Shown piece by piece: positions 27,698-36,463 of a DNA stretch of 64,000 bases. The notes beneath the pieces were generated by a model. The model saw only the letters and a list, made by a program, of their open reading frames with translations, was not told the DNA's origin and did not search any database. This DNA is from Roseomonas gilardii subsp. gilardii (GTDB taxonomy: Bacteria > Pseudomonadota > Alphaproteobacteria > Acetobacterales > Acetobacteraceae): positions 3,464,501-3,528,500 of the forward strand of contig NZ_CP095554.1 of NCBI RefSeq assembly GCF_023078375.1. The letters run 5' to 3'. The position numbers and the translations under genes are program-made. Position 1 is the stretch's first letter. Each line of letters opens with the position of its first letter.

Positions 27698-29122
27698 ATG
27701 GACACGAACAGAGACACCCCCGGCGGCGCCCTGGCTGACCGGAGCTCCGGCCCCGGCCCCGCGCCCACCCTGCGCGAGCCGAGCCCGGCCGAGTATTTCG
27801 CCACGCAGCTCGCCCAGGGCCATGTCGCGGATGCGGTGGAGCGGGCGAACATCCTCACCCCCGAGGAAGCCGCCGCCGCCCTGGCGCTGCTGCCCGACGA
27901 GCGCGCCGTCGAGATCCTCGACAAGCCCGAGCTCGACGATCCGGCGGAGATCATCCACTTCCTGCCGCGCGACCGCGCCGCGGTGCTGCTGGAAGGCATG
28001 TCCGCCGACCGCGTGGCCGACATGCTGCGCGACCTCGAGGGCACCGAGCGGGCCGCGCTGGTGGCGCGGCTCAGCGCCGAGATGGCGCTGGCCGTGCAGC
28101 GCCTGCTCTCCTATCCGCCGCGCACCGCCGGCAGCATCATGACGACCGAGTTCGTCAGCGTCCCCTCCAACTGGACGGTGGCGGAGACCCTGGCGCATAT
28201 CCGGGCGGTCGAGCGGACGCGCGAGACGGTTTACGCGATCTATGTGGTGGAGCCGCGGACGCGGGCCCTGGTGCGCGCTGCCACCATGCGCCGCCTCATC
28301 ACCGCGGAGCCGGGGGATTTCATCCTCTCCGCCACGCGCGAGGCCGAGCCCGTCACCGTCACGCCGCTGACCAGCCGGGAGGAGGTCGCCCGCCTGTTCC
28401 GCCGCCACGACCTGCTGGCCGTGCCGGTGGTGGACGACGCGCACCGCATCCTCGGCATCGTCACGGTGGACGACGTGCTCGACGCCATCGTGGAGGAAGG
28501 CACCGAGGACGTGCAGCGCTTCGGCGGCATGGAGGCGAGCCACGAGCCCTATACCGAGCTCAGCTTCGTGGGCATGATCCGCAAGCGCGCCGGCTGGCTC
28601 TGCGCCCTGTTCCTGAGCGAGATGCTCACCGCCAGCGCCATGCAGCACTACGAGGATGCGCTGGAGCGCGCCGTGGTGCTGACGCTGTTCATCCCGCTGA
28701 TCATGAGCTCGGGCGGCAATTCCGGCAGCCAGGCGACCTCGCTGCTGATCCGCGCCCTGGCGCTGGGCGAGCTGCGGCTGCGCGACTGGTGGCGCGTGGC
28801 GCTGCGCGAGCTGCCGACCGGCCTCACCCTGGGCGCCATCCTGGGCGTCATCGGCATGGCGCGCATCACGATCTGGCAGGAACTCGGCTTCTTCGACTAT
28901 GGTGAGCACTGGGTGCTGATCGCCCTGACCGTGGGCGCCGCCCTGGTGGGCATCGTGACCTTCGGTTCCCTCGCCGGCTCGATGCTGCCCTTCATCCTGA
29001 AGCGCATCGGCTTCGATCCGGCCAGCGCCTCCGCCCCCTTCGTGGCGACGCTGGTGGATGTCACGGGGCTGGTGATCTACTTCTCCGTCGCCTCGGCCAT
29101 CCTGCGCGGAACGCTGCTGTGA
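27698..29122 (+). CDS. mgtE: Magnesium transporter MgtE
   Basis: 474 residues, usual length. Domain order: N-terminal helical superhelix (e.g. LPDERAVEILDKPELDDPAE, FLPRDRAAVLLEGMSADRV), two CBS domains (VSVPSNWTVAETLAHIRA; FRRHDLLAVPVVDDAHRILG), a plug helix and five transmembrane helices with the family motif LIMSSGGNSGSQATSLLIRA. MgtE is a Mg2+-gated channel of the inner membrane. A second Mg2+ system, CorA, is encoded at 40356. Preceded by a 350-base intergenic region. Confidence 0.93.
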   Translation: MDTNRDTPGGALADRSSGPGPAPTLREPSPAEYFATQLAQGHVADAVERANILTPEEAAAALALLPDERAVEILDKPELDDPAEIIHFLPRDRAAVLLEGMSADRVADMLRDLEGTERAALVARLSAEMALAVQRLLSYPPRTAGSIMTTEFVSVPSNWTVAETLAHIRAVERTRETVYAIYVVEPRTRALVRAATMRRLITAEPGDFILSATREAEPVTVTPLTSREEVARLFRRHDLLAVPVVDDAHRILGIVTVDDVLDAIVEEGTEDVQRFGGMEASHEPYTELSFVGMIRKRAGWLCALFLSEMLTASAMQHYEDALERAVVLTLFIPLIMSSGGNSGSQATSLLIRALALGELRLRDWWRVALRELPTGLTLGAILGVIGMARITIWQELGFFDYGEHWVLIALTVGAALVGIVTFGSLAGSMLPFILKRIGFDPASASAPFVATLVDVTGLVIYFSVASAILRGTLL

Positions 29123-29190
29123 TCGCCCCCACCCCCAATCACGGCTGGGGCGGACTCCAGGGCGCGGCGGGAATGACCGCTCCGACTGAT

Positions 29191-29211
29191 CCGGCCTTCA
29201 CAAAAGGCCGG
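29191..29211. repeat. Perfect 8-bp palindrome upstream of the response regulator
   Basis: CCGGCCTT-CACAA-AAGGCCGG. It has no T-run on either strand, and is 67 bases upstream of the two-component regulator start. It could be an operator for autoregulation or a weak terminator for mgtE. Confidence 0.5.
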
Positions 29212-29277
29212 AATGTCATCAGCCTGCCCATCCAGCACGGTCTGGGCTAAGCACAACTTCCCGCCGGGAGACCTGGA

Positions 29278-29958
29278 ATGCGGATTCTGCTTGTGGAGGA
29301 CGACGCCGAGGTCGCCCGCTTCGTGACCAAGGGGCTGCGCGAAGCGGGGCATACCGTCGAGCATTCGTCCAATGGCCGGGACGGCCTGTTCCTCGCCGCC
29401 TCGGAGCCCTTCGACCTGCTGGTGCTCGACCGGATGCTGCCCGGCGGCGTCGATGGCGTGCGGCTGGTGGAAACCCTGCGTACCCAGGGGAACCGGACGC
29501 CCGTGCTGTTCCTGTCCGCCCTCAGCGCCGTGGATGAGCGCGTGAAGGGGCTCAAGGCCGGCGGCGACGACTATCTCGCCAAGCCCTTCGCCTTCGCCGA
29601 GCTGCTCGCCCGCGTCGAGGCGCTGGGCCGCCGCCCGGCGGTGGATGCGCCGGCCACGCGGCTGAAGGTCGCGGACCTGGAGCTCGACCTGCTTTCCCGC
29701 ACCGTGACGCGCGGCGACAAGCGCATCGAGATCCAGCCGCGCGAGTTCCGCCTGCTGGAGCACCTGATGCGCCATGCCGGGCAGGTGGTGACGCGCACCA
29801 TGCTGCTGGAGAAGGTCTGGGACTATCACTTCGATCCGCAGACCAACGTGATCGACGTGCATGTCTCCCGCCTCCGCCAGAAGCTGGACAAGGGCTTCGA
29901 CAAGCCGCTGATCCATACCATCCGCAACGCCGGCTACATGCTGCGCGCGGATCCCTGA
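29278..29958 (+). CDS. OmpR/PhoB-family response regulator
   Basis: 226 residues. Receiver domain: acidic pocket VEDD (7-10), phospho-acceptor Asp in LLVLDRMLPG (~51), Lys in DDYLAKPFAF (~102). Winged-helix DNA-binding domain ends in NVIDVHVSRLRQKLDKG and IRNAGYMLR. The start has GGGAGACCTGGA immediately upstream. It is followed after 107 bases by a histidine kinase that is its likely partner. The sensed stimulus is unknown; the closest architecture is QseB/PmrA-type. Confidence 0.92.
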   Translation: MRILLVEDDAEVARFVTKGLREAGHTVEHSSNGRDGLFLAASEPFDLLVLDRMLPGGVDGVRLVETLRTQGNRTPVLFLSALSAVDERVKGLKAGGDDYLAKPFAFAELLARVEALGRRPAVDAPATRLKVADLELDLLSRTVTRGDKRIEIQPREFRLLEHLMRHAGQVVTRTMLLEKVWDYHFDPQTNVIDVHVSRLRQKLDKGFDKPLIHTIRNAGYMLRADP

Positions 29959-30065
29959 CGGCGGCCCCTCCATGCGTATCCGGGGAGGCCGGCAACGGGA
30001 ACCGGCCCCGCCCCGCCCCGGTGGCGCGGAGGCCGCGCGGGCCAGGACAGAGGCGTGATGCCGCG

Positions 30066-31661
30066 ATGAACGCCGAGCCACCGGACGGACCGGAGCGGGA
30101 AGCGGAGCGCGGACGGGCGGGCGGGCCATCGCCGGGCGGCCCCCCGCACAAGCTGCCGGCCGGAGCGCCGAACGGGCCGCCACGGCGGCCGCGCCAGCCG
30201 CTGGCCGGGCTGCGCCTGCTCGGCCAGCGGCTGGCGCGGCTGGTGGGCGGTGCCGGCTTCCGCGCGGCCGCCTTCTTCGCCACCGTCTTCCTGCTGGCCG
30301 GGCTGGTCTTCGCCGCCGTGCTCTGGTGGGGCACCGCCGGGGCGCTGGACCGGCAGACGGACGCCACCATCCGCAGCGATGCCGCCGTTTTCCAGGAACG
30401 CTGGCGGGAGGCCGGGCGTGACGGGCTGATCGAGGCCATCGCCCAGCATCTCGCCGAGGACGTGGAGGACCAGAGCCTTTACCTCCTGACCGACGCCACG
30501 GGGCACCGGCTCGCCGGGAACCTGGAGGCGCCGCGCGACGGCTATTTCGATACCTATCTCGCCGGGCCGCGCTGGCAATCCCTGTCCCTGCTGCGGGAGG
30601 GCGTGCTGACCGAGGCGCGGATCTTCCGCCTCGACTTCCCCAATGGCGACGTGCTGCTGCTGGGCCGCGACGTGGAGGACAAGCTGCGGCTGCGGGAGCT
30701 GCTGAACGAGGGCCTCGCCTGGTCCGCCGCCGCCGCTGCCTTCTTCGCCTTCGCCGGTGCCTGGGTGCTGCGCCGGGCGCTGGAGGACCGGCTCCAGCCC
30801 GCCGCCGACACCGCCGCCGCGATCGCGCAGGGCGACCTGAGCCAGCGCGTGCCGCTTTCGGGCCGGGAGGACGAGTTCGACCGCCTCGGCAGCGCCATGA
30901 ACAACATGCTGGACCGCATCGCCACGCTGATGGAGGGGGTGCGCGGCGTGTCCGACGCCATCGCCCACGACCTGCGCACGCCGATCGCCCGCGCCCGCGC
31001 CAAGCTGGAGGACGCGCTGGCCGAGGCCGAGGGCGCCCCGGACCAGGAGGCGGCGGAGCTGCTGCGCCAGGCGGTGGACCGCGGCATCGCAGACCTGGAC
31101 GGTATCACCCGGGTCTTCCAGGCGGTGCTGCGGATCGCGGAGGTGGAGGCCGGCGCCCGGCGCGCCGCCTTCGCCCCCTTCGACCTCGCCCCGGTGCTGG
31201 CGGATGCGGCGGAACTCTACGGCGCCTCGGCCGAGGCGGCGGAACAGAGCCTGGTGGCGGAGATCCAGCCCAACCTGCCGCTGGTGGGCAACCGCGACCT
31301 GCTGCTGCAGGCGGTGGCCAACCTGCTGGACAATGCGGTGAAGTTCTCGCCGCCGGACAGCACGGTGCGGCTGCGCGCCTTCCGCGACCGTCAGGCGGTG
31401 CATGTCACCGTGGCGGATGAGGGGCCGGGCATGAACCCCGAGGAGCGCGCCCGCGCCGGGGAGCGGTTCTTCCGCACCGACGGAGCCCGCGCCACGCCGG
31501 GTTCCGGCCTCGGCCTGTCGCTGGTCCGCGCCGTGACCGCGCTGCATGGCGGGGAGGTGATCCTCGCCGATACGCGGCCCGGAAATTCCCGGCCCGGCCT
31601 GAGCGTCACGCTGCGCCTGCCGATGGACCCGGAGCAGCCGGATGACGAGGCGAGCGGCTAA
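30066..31661 (+). CDS. Sensor histidine kinase
   Basis: 531 residues from ATG 30066. A Pro/Arg-rich cytoplasmic N-terminus, TM1 (FRAAAFFATVFLLAGLVFAAV, ~65-85), a periplasmic sensor region of about 120 residues, TM2 (~215-235), HAMP (PAADTAAAIAQGDLSQRVPL), the phospho-acceptor H-box DAIAHDLRTPIARARAKLED and the ATPase domain with N-box LLDNAVKFS, G1 DEGPGMN and G2 GSGLGLSLVRAV. It pairs with the preceding regulator. The N-terminal 60-residue Pro/Gly-rich tail is unusual. Confidence 0.92.
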   Translation: MNAEPPDGPEREAERGRAGGPSPGGPPHKLPAGAPNGPPRRPRQPLAGLRLLGQRLARLVGGAGFRAAAFFATVFLLAGLVFAAVLWWGTAGALDRQTDATIRSDAAVFQERWREAGRDGLIEAIAQHLAEDVEDQSLYLLTDATGHRLAGNLEAPRDGYFDTYLAGPRWQSLSLLREGVLTEARIFRLDFPNGDVLLLGRDVEDKLRLRELLNEGLAWSAAAAAFFAFAGAWVLRRALEDRLQPAADTAAAIAQGDLSQRVPLSGREDEFDRLGSAMNNMLDRIATLMEGVRGVSDAIAHDLRTPIARARAKLEDALAEAEGAPDQEAAELLRQAVDRGIADLDGITRVFQAVLRIAEVEAGARRAAFAPFDLAPVLADAAELYGASAEAAEQSLVAEIQPNLPLVGNRDLLLQAVANLLDNAVKFSPPDSTVRLRAFRDRQAVHVTVADEGPGMNPEERARAGERFFRTDGARATPGSGLGLSLVRAVTALHGGEVILADTRPGNSRPGLSVTLRLPMDPEQPDDEASG

Positions 31662-31717
31662 CGCAGCTTTCACGGCACGCTCATGGCGGCACAGTATCCG
31701 GTACCCGATAAGGGGCC

Positions 31718-32020
31718 ATGCCACATAAGGCCATCGCGCCGGTCCTGCTCCTCGCCGGGCCCCTGTTCTGTCTCCAGACCGCCTCCCTTCAGACCGCCAG
31801 GCTGGCCGTGGAGACGGAGGCGCGGGATCTCTGGCATGTGCGGCCGGACCGTCCGGAATACTGCCAGGAGCTGGCGAGCCGCCTCGCCGCCCTGCCGGGC
31901 GCCCGGACCACGCCGGCCAAGGAACTGGGCGATGAGGGCCTGACCCTGTGCCGGAAGGGCTATCCCCGCACCGGAGTCGCCAAGCTGCGCCGCGCCATCC
32001 GCGAGGCGCAAGGCAACTGA
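31718..32020 (+). CDS. Small exported protein of unknown function
   Basis: 100 residues. Hydrophobic N-terminus (APVLLLAGPLFCLQTASL) suggests a signal peptide. A mature helical region carries YCQELASRLAALPGA and GLTLCRKGYPRTGVAKLRRA, with two cysteines. It follows the kinase by 56 bases. Similar short 'C-G(Y/H)..G...L(R/K)RA' proteins occur near two-component systems in Acetobacteraceae, but I cannot name a family. Confidence 0.55.
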   Translation: MPHKAIAPVLLLAGPLFCLQTASLQTARLAVETEARDLWHVRPDRPEYCQELASRLAALPGARTTPAKELGDEGLTLCRKGYPRTGVAKLRRAIREAQGN

Positions 32021-32055
32021 CAGGCGGACATCGGGACCTCGCGCCGGACCGGAGA

Positions 32056-32883
32056 TCAGCCGGCCACCATCCGGAACCCCGCGCCATCCTCCTGCACCCG
32101 GCCGAAGCCGGTGACATGCCCGCCCGCGACCAGCCAGCCCGAGGCGGCCGCCCGCTCCAGCCCCGCCCGGCGGCTGCGCCGGGCCTCGGCGGGGTCGAGA
32201 TCATAGGCCAGGCTCAGCTCCGGATCGGCGGATTGCGGCCCGGCGAGATGCAGCAGGTCGCCCCAGAGCAACAAGCTGTCGCCCGCCCCGGCGCTGTGCA
32301 GCAGATAGCCTGCATGGCCCGGCGTATGACCCGGCATCGGCACCAGTTCGATGCCCGGCAGCACCTCCCCGGCGGGGACGGCGCGCAGCCGCCCGGCATA
32401 GGCCCCCGCCAGCTTCTCCGCGATTCCGAAGCCGCCGCGCCGCTCCGGCGGCGTCGCCTCGCGGGCTGCGGCATCGGTGAAGAAGGCCAGGTCCCGCTCC
32501 GGCGCCAGGATCTCCGCCCGCGGCAGCCAGGGCTGCATGTCGTCGAGCAGGCCCAGGGCGTGATCGCCATGGAGATGGGTCAGCAGCACGCGGTCCACCT
32601 GCCCGGGCTCGACGCCATGCCGTGCCAGCGCCGCGCGGATATGCCCGAGCCCCGGCCCCCAGGCATGGCCCGTCCCGGCATCGACCAGCGTGACGCCGTC
32701 CGGCCCGCGCAACAGGAAGGCGTTGACGTCGATCCGGACGGTCGTGCCGCGCAGCACGCCCAGCGCGAGGTCGCGCGCCTCCGTCCCGCCGGGATGCACC
32801 ACCACGCCCGGCGGCAGTTCGAAGATGCCGTCGAGCAGCAGTGTCACCTGCCGGTCGCCGATGCGGCGGCTCTCACCTGTCAT
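32056..32883 (-). CDS. MBL-fold metallo-hydrolase
   Basis: 275 residues. The metal-binding signature LTHLHGDHALGLL (HxHxDH, ~105-117), the following GHTPGHAGYLL with its His, and later SLLLWGDLLH (Asp) define a metallo-beta-lactamase-fold enzyme; the final His is in VAGGHVTGFG. The group includes lactonases and thiol hydrolases; substrate unknown. No signal peptide, so cytoplasmic. Start ATG 32883 is chosen for the conserved N-terminal strand (RQVTLLLDGIFEL); upstream codons in frame do not look like protein. It is 47 bases from the methyltransferase gene on the same strand. Confidence 0.85.
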   Translation of the reverse strand: MTGESRRIGDRQVTLLLDGIFELPPGVVVHPGGTEARDLALGVLRGTTVRIDVNAFLLRGPDGVTLVDAGTGHAWGPGLGHIRAALARHGVEPGQVDRVLLTHLHGDHALGLLDDMQPWLPRAEILAPERDLAFFTDAAAREATPPERRGGFGIAEKLAGAYAGRLRAVPAGEVLPGIELVPMPGHTPGHAGYLLHSAGAGDSLLLWGDLLHLAGPQSADPELSLAYDLDPAEARRSRRAGLERAAASGWLVAGGHVTGFGRVQEDGAGFRMVAG

Positions 32884-32930
32884 GCCGATTCCCCTTCGCG
32901 ACCCCCGCCCGGCGACAGGGGCGCGGCGAT

Positions 32931-33533
32931 TCAATCCACGCGCCGCAGCGTGTCCATCCGGTAGAACTCGCTCCGGCTCGCCGACAGGGGCTTCAGCACA
33001 TCCACCGTGCCGGCGATGAAGCGTTCCGTGGCCTCGTCGCCGGAAAGCGGGAAATCGGTCTCCGGTAACCAATGGACCAGCACCACGTCGCCGCCGGGGC
33101 GCAGCGAGCGCGCGACCCTTTCGCAGACACGCTTCAGGTCCTCGCCATCGAGGAAATACAGCACCTCGGAGAACAGGATCAGGTCGAACCGCCCCTCCGG
33201 CCCATCCCCGGAGGGCCAGTCCTCCGGGATGCGCCCATGCAGGAACTCCACATGCGCCTGCCCGGCCAGCCGCTGCCGTGCCCGCGCCAGCGGCGCCTCG
33301 GCCGCGTCCAGCGCCAGCAGGCGGTCGCAGCGCTTCGCCAGCTCCTCCGTCAGCACGCCGATGGAACAGCCGATCTCCAGCGCCGCCGCGTAATGCGCAC
33401 GCGGCAAGGCCGCGAGGGTGGCGGCGTATTTCTCCCGCTCATAGGGCTTGCTCTCGAAACCCCAGGGGTCCGGGTTCCCGGCATAGATATCGTCGAAATA
33501 GCTGCTCGGCAGGCTGCGCTCGCTGCGGCTCAT
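32931..33533 (-). CDS. SAM-dependent methyltransferase, NodS-like
   Basis: 200 residues. Beginning at SYFDDIYAGNPDPWGFESKPYEREKYAATLAALP it closely follows the NodS family (nodulation N-methyltransferase, PF05401), including the SAM-binding motif ALEIGCSIGVLTEELAKRCD, the D of LLALDAAEAPL and FDLILFSEVLYFLDG. NodS N-methylates a chitooligosaccharide amine after deacetylation by NodB. Here the partner is a PIG-L deacetylase, whose stop overlaps this start (ATGA). It is likely that this enzyme methylates a sugar or amine generated by that deacetylase; this is inference. Confidence 0.85.
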   Translation of the reverse strand: MSRSERSLPSSYFDDIYAGNPDPWGFESKPYEREKYAATLAALPRAHYAAALEIGCSIGVLTEELAKRCDRLLALDAAEAPLARARQRLAGQAHVEFLHGRIPEDWPSGDGPEGRFDLILFSEVLYFLDGEDLKRVCERVARSLRPGGDVVLVHWLPETDFPLSGDEATERFIAGTVDVLKPLSASRSEFYRMDTLRRVD

Positions 33534-34288
33534 GGCGTCACCTCCAGATAGAGTTCCCAGGGACGCAGCAGCACGTCGAGGGCCGCTGGCGACAGGACGA
33601 AACCGCCAGGGTCGTCCCCGATCATCCCGGTGGTCTGGCTGCGATGCGCCGCCACCGCCGCGCGCTTGACGGGAAGCTCCGCCGCGATGTCCAGCCGCAC
33701 GCCCCGCGGCACGGCGGCGAGTTCCACCGGCTCCACCGGCGCCAGCATCCCCGGATAGAGGTGCCGCCAGCCCCAGACGGGATAGGCCAGCAGGCGCAGG
33801 CCCAGATCCCGCGCGGCATGGCGCGCCATCCGCCAGGTGGCGAGGTGGTCGCCATGCGGGTCCTCCTCCCAGGGGGCGAGGATCGTGGTGGCGCCGTCAC
33901 GCAGCGCCAGGTTGGCGATGGCATGCGCCGCCGCCTCGAAGCCCGGCCCCTCCTGCGGCACCGCCCCATCGGGGAGGCCCAGCGCCACCAGCCGTTCCGG
34001 TCCCAGGCCGAGCACGGCCAGCGCCGCCACCATCTCCTCCTGGCGCAACGCCGCCAGCCTGCGTGGCGGATAGAGGCGCGAGGCATGCGAGGCGGCACCG
34101 TCCGAGACCAGCACCACCCGGACCTCACGCCCACGCGTCGCGAGCTGCGCCAGCAGCCCGCCGCAGCCGAGGGATTCGTCATCCGGATGCGGCGAGAGCA
34201 GCAGGACCGGCCCGGCATCCGGCAACAGCGCCTCCAGCCCGCCCAGCGGCCAGGATTCCGCGGCGCGGAGAAACTCGTGGGCCTTCAT
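33530..34288 (-). CDS. PIG-L family deacetylase
   Basis: 252 residues. Zinc-binding signature LLSPHPDDESLGCGGLLAQL (~30-49), and the downstream motif PWEEDPHGDHLATWRMARHA with its HGDH. LmbE-like proteins deacetylate N-acetylglucosamine-type sugars (e.g. in GPI anchors, mycothiol, teicoplanin). No signal peptide. It is transcribed with the NodS-like methyltransferase (overlap) and lies 78 bases downstream of an acyl-CoA dehydrogenase gene. The substrate is not known. Confidence 0.87.
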   Translation of the reverse strand: MKAHEFLRAAESWPLGGLEALLPDAGPVLLLSPHPDDESLGCGGLLAQLATRGREVRVVLVSDGAASHASRLYPPRRLAALRQEEMVAALAVLGLGPERLVALGLPDGAVPQEGPGFEAAAHAIANLALRDGATTILAPWEEDPHGDHLATWRMARHAARDLGLRLLAYPVWGWRHLYPGMLAPVEPVELAAVPRGVRLDIAAELPVKRAAVAAHRSQTTGMIGDDPGGFVLSPAALDVLLRPWELYLEVTP

Positions 34289-34338
34289 GCGATCATCTCA
34301 GCCTTCGTCAAACCGGGGGGAGCCGCGGCTGCGCCCAG

Positions 34339-34377
34339 ACTCACCGCTCCCACTCACCGCTCCCACTCACCGTTCCC
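34339..34377 (+). repeat. Three 13-bp tandem repeats over a stop codon
   Basis: Units ACTCACCGCTCCC (34339-34351), ACTCACCGCTCCC (34352-34364) and ACTCACCGTTCCC (34365-34377) on the plus strand. On the minus strand each carries the last codons and stop (GA(A/G)CGGTGA) of the acyl-CoA dehydrogenase gene, so two extra, out-of-frame copies of the gene's end follow it. Confidence 0.85.
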
Positions 34378-35566
34378 AAAGCTCGCCGATCGGGGCCGGC
34401 GCCGCCAGGGCATGTTGCGCCGCCGAGGTCAGGGCGCGGTCCGGCCCGGGCTGCCGCAGATAGGTGGCGAGGTCCCGCGCGATGCGCTCGATGGCGGCCG
34501 GGCGCAGGAAGGCCCCCAGGCCGATGGAACGCTGCGCCAGTTCCATCACCGCCAGCCCGGCCCGTTCCACCGCGCCGCGCGCCAGATCGACATAGGCCAC
34601 GACCCGCGCCGGATCGGTTCCGCCGGCTTCCGGCTCCTCCGCCATCCAGGCCGCTTCGCGCACCCAGAGCCGCGCCGCCTCGGCCTCCGTCACGGCCTGG
34701 CCCAGCCGCGCCTGCTGGTGCGGGTCGCCGCCCCGGCCGGTCGCGTCGAGATGGCGGCGCAGCGCCTCCACCACCGCCTCGATGCCCCCCAGATGCACCG
34801 CCAGGAAGCGCCAGGCCCCGCCGGAGAAGCCGGGCTGGGCGAAGTAGGTCCCCGGCGGACCGATCAGCGCCCCGGGCCCCACCTCCATCCCGCCGAAATC
34901 CACGTTGCCGGTGCCCGAGGCCCGCATGCCCGAGGCCGTCCAGACGGAAAGATCCGCCCGCCCGGTGCCCTTCGGCAGCGGCAGGAGAAGCATCCGCACC
35001 CCATCCGGCGCCTGGGCCGGAGCCAGCGCCCGTTCCACCAGCCCGGCCCCGGAGCACCAGATCTTGCCCCCGCGCAGCCGGCGCATCCCTTCCTCCAGCA
35101 CCAGCCCCCGTTCCGGCCGCTCGGCGGCCCAGACCCCGAAGAGGCAGCCGGCCCGGGCATCCGCGGCGGCGGCCTCCGCCTGATCCGGCGTGCCATGGGC
35201 GGCCACCAGCCGCAGCGCGTTCACATGCCCCTCGAAGAGCCGCCCCAGCGGCAGGCTGGCCCGGCCGATCCGGCGGAGCGCGCGCATCAGCGGCATCGTC
35301 CCCTCCGGCTCGGAGCCCCAGCCCAGCCCGCCCAGCGCTCGTGGCAGGGGCGCGGCCAGCAGCCCGGCCCTGCCCAGGGCCGCCACATCCTCCTCCGGCA
35401 GCCCGCCCTACTGGTCCAGCCGCGCGGCCCGCTCCTCCACGCCCGGCAGCAGTGCATCCAGGCGGCCCAGCATGTCTTCCGGGGGGGCAGACGACCGGAG
35501 GGTGGCACCGAAGGAGGCGGCGCCGAAAGGAAGATCGTCGGGATACCGGGGAGGATGGTGCTTCAT
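34367..35566 (-). pseudogene. Acyl-CoA dehydrogenase-like gene with an in-frame TAG
   Basis: The reading frame begins at ATG 35566 (MKHHPPRYPDDLPFG) and continues to TGA 34367-34369, but codon 53 is TAG (35408-35410). Residues before it (LPGVEERAARLDQ) and after it (GGLPEEDVAALGRAGLLAA) form one continuous N-terminal helix region of an acyl-CoA dehydrogenase fold, so one substitution, not a shift, separates them. The middle (VWTASGMRASGTGNVDFGG) has the family's conserved segment. A catalytic Glu position was not identified. Re-initiation at a GTG codon at 35386 could give a truncated protein. The gene heads an operon with PIG-L and NodS-like genes. Confidence 0.75.
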
Positions 35567-35778
35567 GCTGCCGCTTCAACAGGGCAGGCTGGCCCGGGTT
35601 GCCCTCCCCCAATGGAACGAAATCGAAACTTTCCGTGGACCGGAACGACCCGCCCGTGATCCTCGCCCGGCCGCGCCACGCTTCGCGGCGGCACCGGTTG
35701 CGGGCTAGCATGGCCAAGCCGGGCGCGGGGGCGGCCGGATGGGGATTCGGGCCAGGGAATCCGGAGGGGGCGGCCATC

Positions 35779-36315
35779 ATGTCCGTGCGGTGGAAGCTGC
35801 GGGCGGCCGCCCTGCTGGCCGTGCCGCTCGCCCTGGCGGGCTGCGCCGGTTCACGCGGAACCGTCTCCGGCGGAACGGCGCGCGCCCATGGCTACGAGGC
35901 CGGCAACGGCACCTATCTGAGCTGCGTGCCCTATGCGCGGGCGCGCTCCGGCCTCGCCCTGCGCGGCGATGCCTGGCAGTGGTGGGACACGGCCGCCGGC
36001 AGCTACGCGCGCGGGTCGCAGCCGCGCCCCGGCAGCGTGCTGGTGTTCCGCCGCACCGCCCGGCTGCGCGACGGCCACCTCGCCGTGGTGTCGCGCGTGG
36101 TCTCGAACCGGGAGGTGCTGGTGGACCATGCCAACTGGGCCTCCGGCGGGCTGAAGGGCCTCGTGGCACGCGACCAGCCGGTGATCGACGTCTCGCCCGG
36201 GAATGACTGGACCCAGTTGCGGGTCTGGTATCCTCCGGCGCGGGTTGTCGGCAGCACGGTTTTCCCGGCCTACGGCTTCATCTACCGGGACCTGCCCCGG
36301 CAGGCGTCGCGCTGA
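35779..36315 (+). CDS. CHAP-domain lipoprotein (putative peptidoglycan amidase)
   Basis: 178 residues. Signal peptide and lipobox (ALLAVPLALAGC). The CHAP-like domain has the catalytic Cys in YLSCVPYARARSG (~55) and the His in LRDGHLAVVSRV (~107); between them is DAWQWWDTAAGSYARGSQPR. Such proteins hydrolyse peptide cross-links in peptidoglycan. Here it is probably attached to the outer-membrane inner leaflet. Start ATG 35779 chosen as the first Met before the signal. Confidence 0.8.
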   Translation: MSVRWKLRAAALLAVPLALAGCAGSRGTVSGGTARAHGYEAGNGTYLSCVPYARARSGLALRGDAWQWWDTAAGSYARGSQPRPGSVLVFRRTARLRDGHLAVVSRVVSNREVLVDHANWASGGLKGLVARDQPVIDVSPGNDWTQLRVWYPPARVVGSTVFPAYGFIYRDLPRQASR

Positions 36316-36463
36316 ATCCTCAAGGCCCCTTCGCCGGGGGCGCCTGGACGCGTGGCACCAGCCGGCGAAGATGGGTCCCGGTGGTTCCCGGCGGCCCGGC
36401 AGGCTCCCCTCGCGGGCCGGCGGAAGGCTTGCGGGACCTGCCGGGAGAGAAGACGGACACGCC

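Noticed and set aside
35408-35410. TAG as a recoded amino acid (pyrrolysine) in the acyl-CoA dehydrogenase
   Set aside because: No pyl genes or context; pyrrolysine is unknown in this family. A point mutation or base-call error is simpler.
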